From Novosphingopyxis iocasae (lineage in GTDB: Bacteria > Pseudomonadota > Alphaproteobacteria > Sphingomonadales > Sphingomonadaceae), in contig NZ_CP060495.1 of NCBI RefSeq assembly GCF_014334095.1, forward strand, positions 2,193,001 to 2,257,000: 64,000 bases of DNA, written 5' to 3'. Numbering within the stretch: the stretch's first letter is position 1; the number at the start of each line of letters is the position of its first letter. The notes beneath the pieces were generated by a model, which ran no database searches, was not told where the DNA came from, and saw only the letters and a program-made list of their open reading frames with translations. A program made the translations under genes and the position numbers. Below are positions 57,023-64,000 of this stretch, one piece after another.

Positions 57023-58567
57023 ATGAGCGAGGCCATGCGCCTGCACCCGGTTGACCATGCGGTGAACCGCCCGGACCACCCGGCCTATATCATGGCCGCG
57101 ACCGGGGAGTGCGTGAGTTATGCCGAACTGGACGCGCGTGCCAATCGGGGCGCGCGGCTGATCCGCTCGCTGGGGCTGACACGCGGGCAGGGCATGGCGC
57201 TGCTGATGGACAATTCGCCGCGCTATTTCGAAATCCTGTGGGCGGCGGAGCGCAGCGGCATCTACTGTACCTGCATCTCGTCCAAACTGAACGCCGCCGA
57301 AGCCGAATATATCGTCCGCGACGGCGATTGCCGGGTGCTGATCGCGAGCAAGGGTGTCGCCACCCTCGCCGCCGAGCTGGCGCCGCGCCTGGACGACTGC
57401 GCGCTGTTGATGGCGGACGGCACGATTCCCGGCTTTCGTTCCTATGAAGACGCGCGCGACGAGCAGTCCGCGCAGGCGCTGGACGGTCCGCGACCGGGCG
57501 GCATCATGCTCTATTCCTCCGGCACCACCGGCCATCCGAAGGGGATCAAGCATCCGCTGAGCGAAGAACCGTTCGGCACCAATGTCTCGCCGCTCGCGAT
57601 GCTCGGCAAGGGGCTCTACGGTTTCTCCGCGGACATGATCTATCTCTCGCCCGCCCCGCTCTATCATGCCGCGCCCCTGCGCTGGTCGATGGCCGTGCAA
57701 CAGGTGGGCGGCACCGTGCTGGTGATGGACCGGTTCGATCCGGAAGAAGCGCTACGGCTGATCGAGCGGTACAAGGTCACCCATGCGCAGTGGGTGCCGA
57801 CGCATTTCATCCGCATGCTGAAACTGCCGGAGGAGGTGCGGCAGGCCTATGATCATTCCAGCCTGAAAGCCGTCTGGCACGCCGCCGCGCCCTGCCCCGT
57901 GCCGGTGACACGCGCGATGATCGACTGGTGGGGGCCGATTGTCGGCGAATATTATGCGGGTACCGAAGGCAGCGGCCTGTGCGCCATTTCCAGTGCGGAA
58001 TGGCTTGCCCATGAAGGCTCGGTCGGTCGCAATCTCGTCTCCACCACCAAGATCGTGGGCGAGGACGGCACCGTGCTGGGTCCGCGCAAGGAAGGCACCA
58101 TCTACTTCGCGGGCGGCGCCTCGTTCGAATATCATAACGACCCCGACAAGACCGCCGAGGTTCATAACGAACAGGGCTGGAACACGCTGGGCGATGTCGG
58201 CTGGCTGGACGAGGAGGGCTATCTCTACCTTACCGACCGCAAGAGCTTCATGATCATATCGGGCGGCGTGAACATCTACCCGCAGGAGATCGAGAACCTG
58301 CTGGTGACGCATCCCGATGTGGCGGACGCCGCCGTGATCGGCGCGCCGCATGAGGAAATGGGCGAGGAGGTGGTCGCCGTGATCCAGCCCGCCGATCCGG
58401 AAGCGGACCGCGACGAACTGGCCGCGCGGCTGGGCGCTTTCGCGCGCGAGCATCTCAGCCACGTCAAAGCCCCGCGCCGCTACGATTTCCGAGACGAACT
58501 GCCACGCGCGGAGACGGGCAAGCTCTACAAGCGCCTGCTGCGCGACGAATATTGGGGCAAGAGCTGA
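57023..58567 (+). CDS. AMP-forming acyl-CoA ligase
   Basis: 514 residues. Motifs: YSSGTTGHPKGIKHPL (P-loop), YYAGTEGSG, WNTLGDVGWLDEEGYLYLTDRKSFMIISGGVNIYPQEIE and the C-terminal lysine in PRAETGKLYKR. Resembles ligases of the FadD3/steroid side-chain or bile-acid kind, but the substrate is not set by sequence. Operon partner of the CaiB-like racemase. GAGAGGAACG precedes the ATG. Confidence 0.9.
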   Translation: MSEAMRLHPVDHAVNRPDHPAYIMAATGECVSYAELDARANRGARLIRSLGLTRGQGMALLMDNSPRYFEILWAAERSGIYCTCISSKLNAAEAEYIVRDGDCRVLIASKGVATLAAELAPRLDDCALLMADGTIPGFRSYEDARDEQSAQALDGPRPGGIMLYSSGTTGHPKGIKHPLSEEPFGTNVSPLAMLGKGLYGFSADMIYLSPAPLYHAAPLRWSMAVQQVGGTVLVMDRFDPEEALRLIERYKVTHAQWVPTHFIRMLKLPEEVRQAYDHSSLKAVWHAAAPCPVPVTRAMIDWWGPIVGEYYAGTEGSGLCAISSAEWLAHEGSVGRNLVSTTKIVGEDGTVLGPRKEGTIYFAGGASFEYHNDPDKTAEVHNEQGWNTLGDVGWLDEEGYLYLTDRKSFMIISGGVNIYPQEIENLLVTHPDVADAAVIGAPHEEMGEEVVAVIQPADPEADRDELAARLGAFAREHLSHVKAPRRYDFRDELPRAETGKLYKRLLRDEYWGKS

Positions 58568-58593
58568 GGGGGCGGTCCACAGCCTCCAATCCG

Positions 58594-58670
58594 TAGCCCT
58601 GAGCCTGTCGAAGGGCGTTTATCAGATGCAGTGCGATAGGGAGAAACGCCCTTCGACAAGCTCAGGGCTA
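58594..58670. repeat. REP-like inverted repeat (CTTCGACAAGCTCAG family), copy 3
   Basis: 27-base arms (58594-58620 and 58644-58670) pair with a single mismatch around a 23-base loop, 27 bases after the acyl-CoA ligase stop. The longest and best-paired copy; it could also act as a terminator or mRNA stabiliser. Confidence 0.85.
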
Positions 58671-58704
58671 TGGGCTGCTGTTTCCTAACGGACAGAAAAA
58701 GGCC

Positions 58705-58806
58705 CGTCATTGCGAGGAGCCCGCAGGGCGACGCGACAATCCAGAGCCGTTACAGCGCTGCAGTCGCCCTGGATTGCTTCGTCGCCTCCGGCTCCTCGCA
58801 ATGACG
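58705..58806. repeat. 100-bp palindromic intergenic element, copy 2
   Basis: Perfect 17-bp terminal inverted repeat (CGTCATTGCGAGGAGCC at 58705-58721 with its complement at 58790-58806) and inner arms around CAATCCAG / CTGGATTG. Same family as 47834-47933. It ends 8 bases before the S9 peptidase stop. Confidence 0.85.
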
Positions 58807-58813
58807 TGAGCGC

Positions 58814-60988
58814 TCAGGGTGCCGAGGCCTCCGCGGGAGGTGACCAGCCGGCCTTGTACTTTTCGAACCATGCCAGGATCGCCGCCGCCTTGGCCGCAGC
58901 CTGCGACGGCCTCGCGGCGATGCTGCCATGGCTGGCGCCGGGCACCTTGACCAGTGCGGTGGGCACGCCGCGCAGGCGCAGCGCGGTATAATATTGCTCC
59001 GCCTCGCTCACCGGCGTGCGATAATCCTCGCTGCCGACGACGACCAGCGTGGGCGTTTCCACATTGCCGACCAGCGAGAGCGGCGAAAGCTTCCAATAGG
59101 CTTCCTGATTCTCCCAGGGTTGGCCGCCGATCCAATAGGGGCCGAAAAAGGCCGGGCCGTCGGCGGTGAGCGCCTGCGTGGTCCAGTTGATCACCGGCTT
59201 CTGCGCGGCGGCGGCCTTGAACCGGTCCGTCTTGCCGACGATCCAGCTGGTCAGCACCCCGCCGCCCGAACCGCCGGTGACGTAGAGCGCGTTCGGATCG
59301 GCCACGCCCATCTCCACCGCTTGGTCGACGATACTCATCAGATCGAAATAGTCGTTGCCCGGATAGGCCTTGTCGATCGCATCGGCGAAATCCTCGCCAT
59401 AGCTCGTAGAGCCGCGCGGATTGGCGGAAAGGACAGCATAGCCCGCGGCGGCATAAAGCTGGTTGTCGGTGGAGAAATGCGGACCATAGGCGGCGAAGGG
59501 ACCGCCATGGATTTCCAGGATCAACGGAACGCGGCTGCCCTCCACATAGCCCGGCGGCAGCGTCAGCCAGCCGTCGATCAAGAGGCCGCCTACGCTGGAC
59601 GTGGCGGTAATCTTGCGCACCTGCCCCAGCGCCTTGGTAGCGCGCATCGAGGCGTTGAGATCGGTCAGGATGCGGGTGCGCCCGTTCGCCTCCAGCTGCA
59701 CCTCGGCAGGCCGCGTCGCTGTGCCGCCGGTGAAGGCGATCGCATCGTTATCGGCCACCGAGAAGCTGCCGCCGGTATAGGGCCGGTCCAGCCCGCCGCC
59801 GTCCACGCCGCTCACCACATCGCGCACCGATCCGTCGAGGCCGATGCGCGCCACCTTGGTTTCGCCCGCATCGTCATATTGGGCGTAGATGCCGCCGCCG
59901 TCATGATCCCAGACGATATTGGCCGGGCTGAAGTCCCAGTTTTCGGTGAGGATGCGCCGGTTCGATCCGTCCGTGTTCATCACATAGAGATCGTCATTCT
60001 CATAAGCGCGGCGCGCATCGTCGAAGCCGAGATAGGCGATTTTGCTGCCATCCGGCGAGACGACCGGGTGGCCGTCCGGTCCATCACGGTCGGTCAGCTG
60101 GCGGATCGCGCCGCTGGCGATATCGAGCGCATAGACTTCGCCTTCCACCGGATCGGTCTGCCAGTCGGGCTTGCGGTTCGCGCCGAAATAGAGCGTGCTT
60201 CCGTCCTTCGACCAGCTGAGCGGGCCGCCGTCATGATAGGGCCCGAAGGTGAGCTGACGCGGCGCGCCGCCGCTGGCCGGGATCATGAAGATCTTGTCGA
60301 AGCCGGGCTGGATATAGCCCTGCCCGTCGGCGCGGTAGGTGAGCAGGTCGTAAATCTCGAGCGGCTCGGCCCATTTCGCGCCCTCGGGCTTGTCCTTGGG
60401 CTGACTACCTAGCTTCAGCCCCTCATCCTTCACCAGCATGGTGTAGGCAATCGACTGCCCGTCGGGCGACCAGGCGAGGCTGCTCGGGCTGGTGGGAAGG
60501 CCGGTGAGGCGCACCGCCTCTCCGCCGTCCATCCAGCGCACCCAGAGCTGCGGGCTGCCGCCGGCGGTGGAGACATAGGCAAGCCGCGTGCCATCGGGCG
60601 ACCAGCGCGGCGAAAAGGCGTCGCCGTCCTGCCCGGCGAGCGGCGTCTGCCTGCCCGTGGCGGTGTCGATCATCCAGATGCTGCTGACCGCGCGGTCCTG
60701 CATGATGTCGTTCGACTGGCGCACATAGGCGATGCGGCGGCCGTCCGGGCTGATCTCCGGGTCGGCGGCGACGGCCAGGTTGAAAAGATCTTCGCCGGTA
60801 AAGCGCCGGTTCGGCCCGGCCTGAGCGCTGCCGGTGGCGGACCCTGCCATCGGCGGGGGCGTCGCGGCCGGCGCGGCCTCGGTCTGCGCGGGCGCACCTT
60901 CGGGTGGGCTCTGCTCTTCCTGCGCGAATAGCGGTTGGGCAGTAAGGGCGAACAGGCCGACACCGGCCAGGATCAGGGGGCTTCTCAT
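58814..60988 (-). CDS. S9-family serine peptidase, exported
   Basis: Prolyl-oligopeptidase-family enzyme, 724 residues. Signal peptide (LILAGVGLFALTAQPLFAQ), an Ala/Pro/Glu linker, a TolB-like beta propeller (repeats such as SPDGRRIAYVRQ, SPRWSPDGTRLAYVS, VSPDGSKIAYLGF) that gates the active site, and a C-terminal alpha/beta hydrolase with Ser near 572 (TGGSGGGVL), Asp near 654 (GSEDYRTPV) and His near 686 (GASHGS). Likely a periplasmic acylaminoacyl or dipeptidyl peptidase. Divergent from paoABC. Confidence 0.9.
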   Translation of the reverse strand: MRSPLILAGVGLFALTAQPLFAQEEQSPPEGAPAQTEAAPAATPPPMAGSATGSAQAGPNRRFTGEDLFNLAVAADPEISPDGRRIAYVRQSNDIMQDRAVSSIWMIDTATGRQTPLAGQDGDAFSPRWSPDGTRLAYVSTAGGSPQLWVRWMDGGEAVRLTGLPTSPSSLAWSPDGQSIAYTMLVKDEGLKLGSQPKDKPEGAKWAEPLEIYDLLTYRADGQGYIQPGFDKIFMIPASGGAPRQLTFGPYHDGGPLSWSKDGSTLYFGANRKPDWQTDPVEGEVYALDIASGAIRQLTDRDGPDGHPVVSPDGSKIAYLGFDDARRAYENDDLYVMNTDGSNRRILTENWDFSPANIVWDHDGGGIYAQYDDAGETKVARIGLDGSVRDVVSGVDGGGLDRPYTGGSFSVADNDAIAFTGGTATRPAEVQLEANGRTRILTDLNASMRATKALGQVRKITATSSVGGLLIDGWLTLPPGYVEGSRVPLILEIHGGPFAAYGPHFSTDNQLYAAAGYAVLSANPRGSTSYGEDFADAIDKAYPGNDYFDLMSIVDQAVEMGVADPNALYVTGGSGGGVLTSWIVGKTDRFKAAAAQKPVINWTTQALTADGPAFFGPYWIGGQPWENQEAYWKLSPLSLVGNVETPTLVVVGSEDYRTPVSEAEQYYTALRLRGVPTALVKVPGASHGSIAARPSQAAAKAAAILAWFEKYKAGWSPPAEASAP

Positions 60989-61209
60989 AAGTCTCGTACG
61001 CGCTCCTTCCAGGTTGCTGGCCGCTTCGATCATGCAGGTCTGAACCGCATGTCACCGCTCGTCAATCACGGCGGCCACGTGCACGACTCGCCCGTCCATG
61101 GCCCTAATCGAAGCAGCCGATTAGACTTTGTCTACGCCCGCCCCTACCGTCCCTGCCAAGACGTGCCCCTCCCGCACGCCAAACTCCCGAACGCTTCGGA
61201 GCCCGGACA

Positions 61210-61845
61210 TTGACGAACAGCAAATTCCTCCCCCTCACGCGCCGGCACATGCTGGCGGCGAGCGCCGCGTCCGCTGCGGTGGTGAACGCCCCGCATGCCG
61301 CGCTGGCACAGCGCAGCCGGAACGAGGCCGCACCGCCGCCGCAGATGAAGGTGAAGATGAAGGTGAACGGCAAGCCGCATGAGGTGGAGCTCGACACCCG
61401 CACCACGCTGCTCGACACGCTGCGCGAACATCTGCAGCTCACCGGTACAAAGAAGGGCTGCGATCACGGCCAATGCGGCGCTTGCACGGTGATGGTGAAC
61501 GGCACCCGCGTGAACAGCTGCCTCAGCCTCGCGGTGATGCACGAAGGCGACGAGGTGACCACGATCGAAGGGCTCGGCACGCCGGACGATCTGCACCCGA
61601 TGCAGGAAGCGTTCGTGAAGCATGACGGCTATCAATGCGGCTATTGCACGCCGGGGCAGATCTGCTCCGCCGTCGCCACGCTGGAGGAAATCCGCAAGGG
61701 CATCCCGAGCCATGTCACCGGCGATCTGACCGGCGCCATCGCCCCCACCAATATGGAAATGCGTGAGCGGATGAGCGGCAATATCTGCCGCTGCGGCGCC
61801 TATTCCAACATTGCCGACGCCATGTCTGAAGTGGCGGAGGGCTGA
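61210..61845 (+). CDS. paoA: Periplasmic aldehyde oxidoreductase, 2Fe-2S subunit
   Basis: Electron-transfer subunit of the PaoABC molybdoenzyme that oxidises aromatic and other aldehydes to acids. 211 residues. A Tat-type leader ([17 protein letters not shown]) exports the folded complex. Plant-type 2Fe-2S ligands are C84, C89, C92 and C104; the second cluster uses C143, C146, C193 and C195. Start is TTG at 61210 with CGGAG eight bases upstream; no ATG precedes the leader in frame. Close match in sequence to Escherichia coli PaoA (YagT). Confidence 0.92.
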   Translation: MTNSKFLPLTRRHMLAASAASAAVVNAPHAALAQRSRNEAAPPPQMKVKMKVNGKPHEVELDTRTTLLDTLREHLQLTGTKKGCDHGQCGACTVMVNGTRVNSCLSLAVMHEGDEVTTIEGLGTPDDLHPMQEAFVKHDGYQCGYCTPGQICSAVATLEEIRKGIPSHVTGDLTGAIAPTNMEMRERMSGNICRCGAYSNIADAMSEVAEG

Positions 61846-61849
61846 GAAC

Positions 61850-62800
61850 ATGAAAAGCTTTACCTATGAACGCGCGGGCGATCCCGCAGCCGCGGCCAAG
61901 GCCGTTGCCACCCATCCAAATGCCAAGTTCATCGCCGGGGGCACCAATCTCCTCGATCTCATGAAGCTGGAGATCGAGACGCCCGCGCATCTCGTCGATG
62001 TGCAGGATCTGGGACTGGATCGGATCGAAAAGACCGACGATGGCGGGCTTCGCATCGGCACGCTGGTCAGCAACACCGCGCTGTCCGCCGACAAGCGGGT
62101 GCGCGAGGATTATGCCGTGCTCACCCGCGCGATCCAGGCGGGCGCGTCCGGCCAGTTGCGCAACAAGGCAACGACCGGGGGCAATCTCCTCCAACGCACG
62201 CGCTGTTCCTATTTCTACGACACCAACATGTCCTGCAACAAGCGGCGGCCGGGCAGTGGATGCTCCGCCATCGGCGGCTCTTCCCGCCAACTCGGCGTTA
62301 TCGGCACGTCGGACACCTGCATCGCGACCTATCCGGGCGATATGGCGGTGGCCATGCGCCTGCTCGATGCGGTGGTGGAGACGGTGAAGCCGGACGGTGC
62401 CCGGCGCGCCATTCCGATCGCGGATTTCCACCGCCTGTGGGGCGATACGCCGCAGATCGAAACCGCGCTGGAGCCGGGCGAAATCATCACCCATGTGCGC
62501 CTGCCGAAGCCGCTGGGCGGGCAGCATTTCTACCACAAGGTGCGCGACCGCCGGTCCTATGCCTTTGCGCTGGTCTCCGTGGCCGCCATCGTCATGCCGG
62601 ACGGCACCGGCCGCGTCGCCTTTGGCGGCGTCGCGCCCAAGCCCTGGCGCGTGGAGGAAGCCGATGCGCTGATGCCGCAGGGCGCCAAAGCGGTGGTCGC
62701 CCGCGCCTTTGCCGGTGCCCGGCCCACCGAGGACAACAAGTTCAAGATCCCGCTCGCCGAGCGCACGCTGGCCGGCGTGCTCGCGGACGCGAAGGCCTGA
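61850..62800 (+). CDS. paoB: Periplasmic aldehyde oxidoreductase, FAD subunit
   Basis: FAD-binding subunit, 316 residues (E. coli PaoB 318). [19 protein letters not shown] is the pyrophosphate loop, and C119, C129, C138 and C157 ([22 protein letters not shown]) match the extra 4Fe-4S cluster characteristic of PaoB and absent in most xanthine dehydrogenases. The C-terminal [26 protein letters not shown] is strongly conserved. It starts 4 bases after the paoA stop. Confidence 0.94.
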   Translation: MKSFTYERAGDPAAAAKAVATHPNAKFIAGGTNLLDLMKLEIETPAHLVDVQDLGLDRIEKTDDGGLRIGTLVSNTALSADKRVREDYAVLTRAIQAGASGQLRNKATTGGNLLQRTRCSYFYDTNMSCNKRRPGSGCSAIGGSSRQLGVIGTSDTCIATYPGDMAVAMRLLDAVVETVKPDGARRAIPIADFHRLWGDTPQIETALEPGEIITHVRLPKPLGGQHFYHKVRDRRSYAFALVSVAAIVMPDGTGRVAFGGVAPKPWRVEEADALMPQGAKAVVARAFAGARPTEDNKFKIPLAERTLAGVLADAKA

Positions 62801-62814
62801 GAGGAGCGAATCCC

Positions 62815-64000
62815 ATGGAATTCAACGCACCCGCAGGCGACAACCTGTTCGACAATGCCAAGATCGTCGGCAAGTCCACTCGCCGGATCGACGGCCCGCT
62901 GAAGACCAGCGGCCTGGCCCCTTACGCCTATGAACGCCACGATGTCGCGGCCAACCAGGCCTATGGCTGGGTGGTCGGCTCCGCCATTTCGAAGGGGCGC
63001 ATCAAATCGATGACCCTGGACGATGCGCGCGCCGCGCCCGGCGTGATCGCCGTCGTCGCGGCGACCGAGCATGAGCCGGTCGGCAGCAGCAATTTCAACA
63101 TGGCGCCGCTGTTCGGCGGACGCGATGTCGCGCATTATCATCAGGCGATTGCCGTGGTGGTGGCCGAAACATTCGAGCAGGCCCGTGCCGCCGCCGCCCT
63201 GATCCGCACCGATTACGAGCGCGCGAAGGGCGTCCATTCGCTGGAAAAGGTGAAGGCTTCGGCCAAGGTCGGCAAGGGCTATGGCGGCGAGGACATGCGT
63301 GAGACGCGCGGCGATTTCGACACGGCCTACGCGTCCGCCCCCGTCACCATCGACAGCCAATATACGACGCCGGACGAAAGCCATGCGATGATGGAACCGA
63401 TGGCGACCATCGCCGCCTGGGACGGCGACAAGCTGACGCTCTGGACGTCGAACCAGATGATCAACTGGTCCAAGCAGGCCATGGGCAGCATCCTGAAGAT
63501 GCCGGCGGAAAACATCCGGGTGGATTCGCCCTATATCGGCGGCGGTTTCGGCGGAAAGCTGTTCATCCGCGCCGATGCGGTGATGGCCGCCTTGGGTGCC
63601 AAAGCAGCCAAGCGCCCGGTGAAAGTGGCGCTGCAACGCCCGCTGATCGCCAATAATTGCACGCATCGCCCCGCTACCATCCAGCGGCTGCGCATCGGCG
63701 CGGGCGAGGACGGGACGATCAGCGCGATCGCCCATGAATGCTGGTCCGCCAATATCACCGGCCAGGGCGGCGAACATGGCACCGCGCAGACTCCCAAACT
63801 CTACGCCGGGGACAACCGATTGGTCGCATCCTATGTCGGGCAGATCGATCTGCCCGAAGGCAATGCCATGCGCGCGCCGGGCGAAGCGGTCGGCCATCTC
63901 GCGCTGGAAGTGGCGATGGACGAAATGGCGGAGAAGCTGGGCATGGACCCAGTCGAATTCCGCATCGTCAACGAGCCCAAGACGCTGCCGGGCGATCCGT
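62815..64000 (+). CDS. paoC: Periplasmic aldehyde oxidoreductase, molybdenum-binding subunit, 3' end outside window
   Basis: Catalytic subunit that binds molybdopterin cytosine dinucleotide. 395 residues are visible of about 730. STRRIDGPLKTSG starts the first domain; YIGGGFGGKL and MRAPGEAVG are cofactor-contact motifs; DSQYTTPDESHAMMEPMA precedes them. GAGAGGAGCG is a strong ribosome binding site, 14 bases after the paoB stop. The catalytic glutamate lies beyond the end. A PaoD-type insertion chaperone, if present, would be further right. Confidence 0.93.
   Translation, partial: MEFNAPAGDNLFDNAKIVGKSTRRIDGPLKTSGLAPYAYERHDVAANQAYGWVVGSAISKGRIKSMTLDDARAAPGVIAVVAATEHEPVGSSNFNMAPLFGGRDVAHYHQAIAVVVAETFEQARAAAALIRTDYERAKGVHSLEKVKASAKVGKGYGGEDMRETRGDFDTAYASAPVTIDSQYTTPDESHAMMEPMATIAAWDGDKLTLWTSNQMINWSKQAMGSILKMPAENIRVDSPYIGGGFGGKLFIRADAVMAALGAKAAKRPVKVALQRPLIANNCTHRPATIQRLRIGAGEDGTISAIAHECWSANITGQGGEHGTAQTPKLYAGDNRLVASYVGQIDLPEGNAMRAPGEAVGHLALEVAMDEMAEKLGMDPVEFRIVNEPKTLPGDP

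Noticed and set aside
56171-57700. 509-codon minus-strand frame across the CaiB and ligase genes
   Set aside because: Shadow of two well-supported genes, crossing their junction.

Overview
The window is a chromosomal stretch of a high-GC alphaproteobacterium, most likely a sphingomonad (order Sphingomonadales). The case rests on several points. The suf operon is of alphaproteobacterial type and opens with an Rrf2 regulator. There is a COQ9-family protein, a CBP3-like ubiquinol-cytochrome c chaperone gene followed by a DUF177 gene, and a lipoprotein subtilase-autotransporter. Intergenic repeats built on the core CTTCGACAAGCTCAG are of a kind common in these genomes. The species cannot be named from the sequence. 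Nearly all DNA is coding. I see no rRNA, tRNA, CRISPR array, prophage or insertion sequence.

Layout. 1-3.2 kb: a leftward operon of a metallo-beta-lactamase-like protein, a succinate-semialdehyde-type dehydrogenase and a flavin disulfide reductase cut by the window edge. 3.6-7.7 kb: a cyoABCD bo3 quinol oxidase operon with overlapping genes. 7.8-11.2 kb: a DUF6629 membrane protein, a poxB-type pyruvate:quinone oxidoreductase broken by an exact 83-bp tandem duplication, and a class II glutamine amidotransferase. 11.4-17.6 kb: an M61 peptidase, an MscS channel overlapping a glutamate-synthase-like flavoprotein, rlmB and alkA. 17.6-20.5 kb: a compatible-solute-type ABC importer with fused permease and binding protein, plus a small exported cysteine-protease-fold protein. 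20.6-24.8 kb: an SDR enzyme, dapD and a subtilase autotransporter.

24.8-30.5 kb: a compact leftward suf operon (regulator, sufB, sufC, sufD, sufS, sufT, sufA) with a candidate operator before the regulator. 30.6-35.6 kb: pyrD, ggt and an acyl-CoA synthetase. 35.6-40 kb: a lipoprotein, then a leftward hydrolase-TPR-gloA-gloB operon, and a divergent sterol-desaturase-family protein. 40.2-47.8 kb: nitroreductase, mutS, maeB, bamE, the CBP3-like chaperone and DUF177. 47.9-55 kb: a membrane-anchored disulfide reductase, an MFS exporter, ssb, feoAB and an old-yellow-enzyme reductase. 55-58.6 kb: COQ9, then a CaiB/BaiF CoA-transferase/racemase and an acyl-CoA ligase. 58.8-64 kb: an S9 peptidase divergent from paoABC, a periplasmic molybdenum aldehyde oxidoreductase whose paoC runs off the window.

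Much of the metabolism shown converges on the quinone pool. PoxB and PyrD put electrons in, bo3 oxidase takes them out, and COQ9 and the CBP3-like protein support quinone synthesis and cytochrome bc1 assembly. The other themes are aldehyde handling (aldehyde dehydrogenase, glyoxalases, PaoABC) and iron supply with Fe-S assembly (feoAB, suf). I found no convincing new defence or mobile system. The strongest anomaly is the poxB tandem duplication. The next best leads are two families of palindromic intergenic repeats and the inverted repeat in front of the suf regulator.
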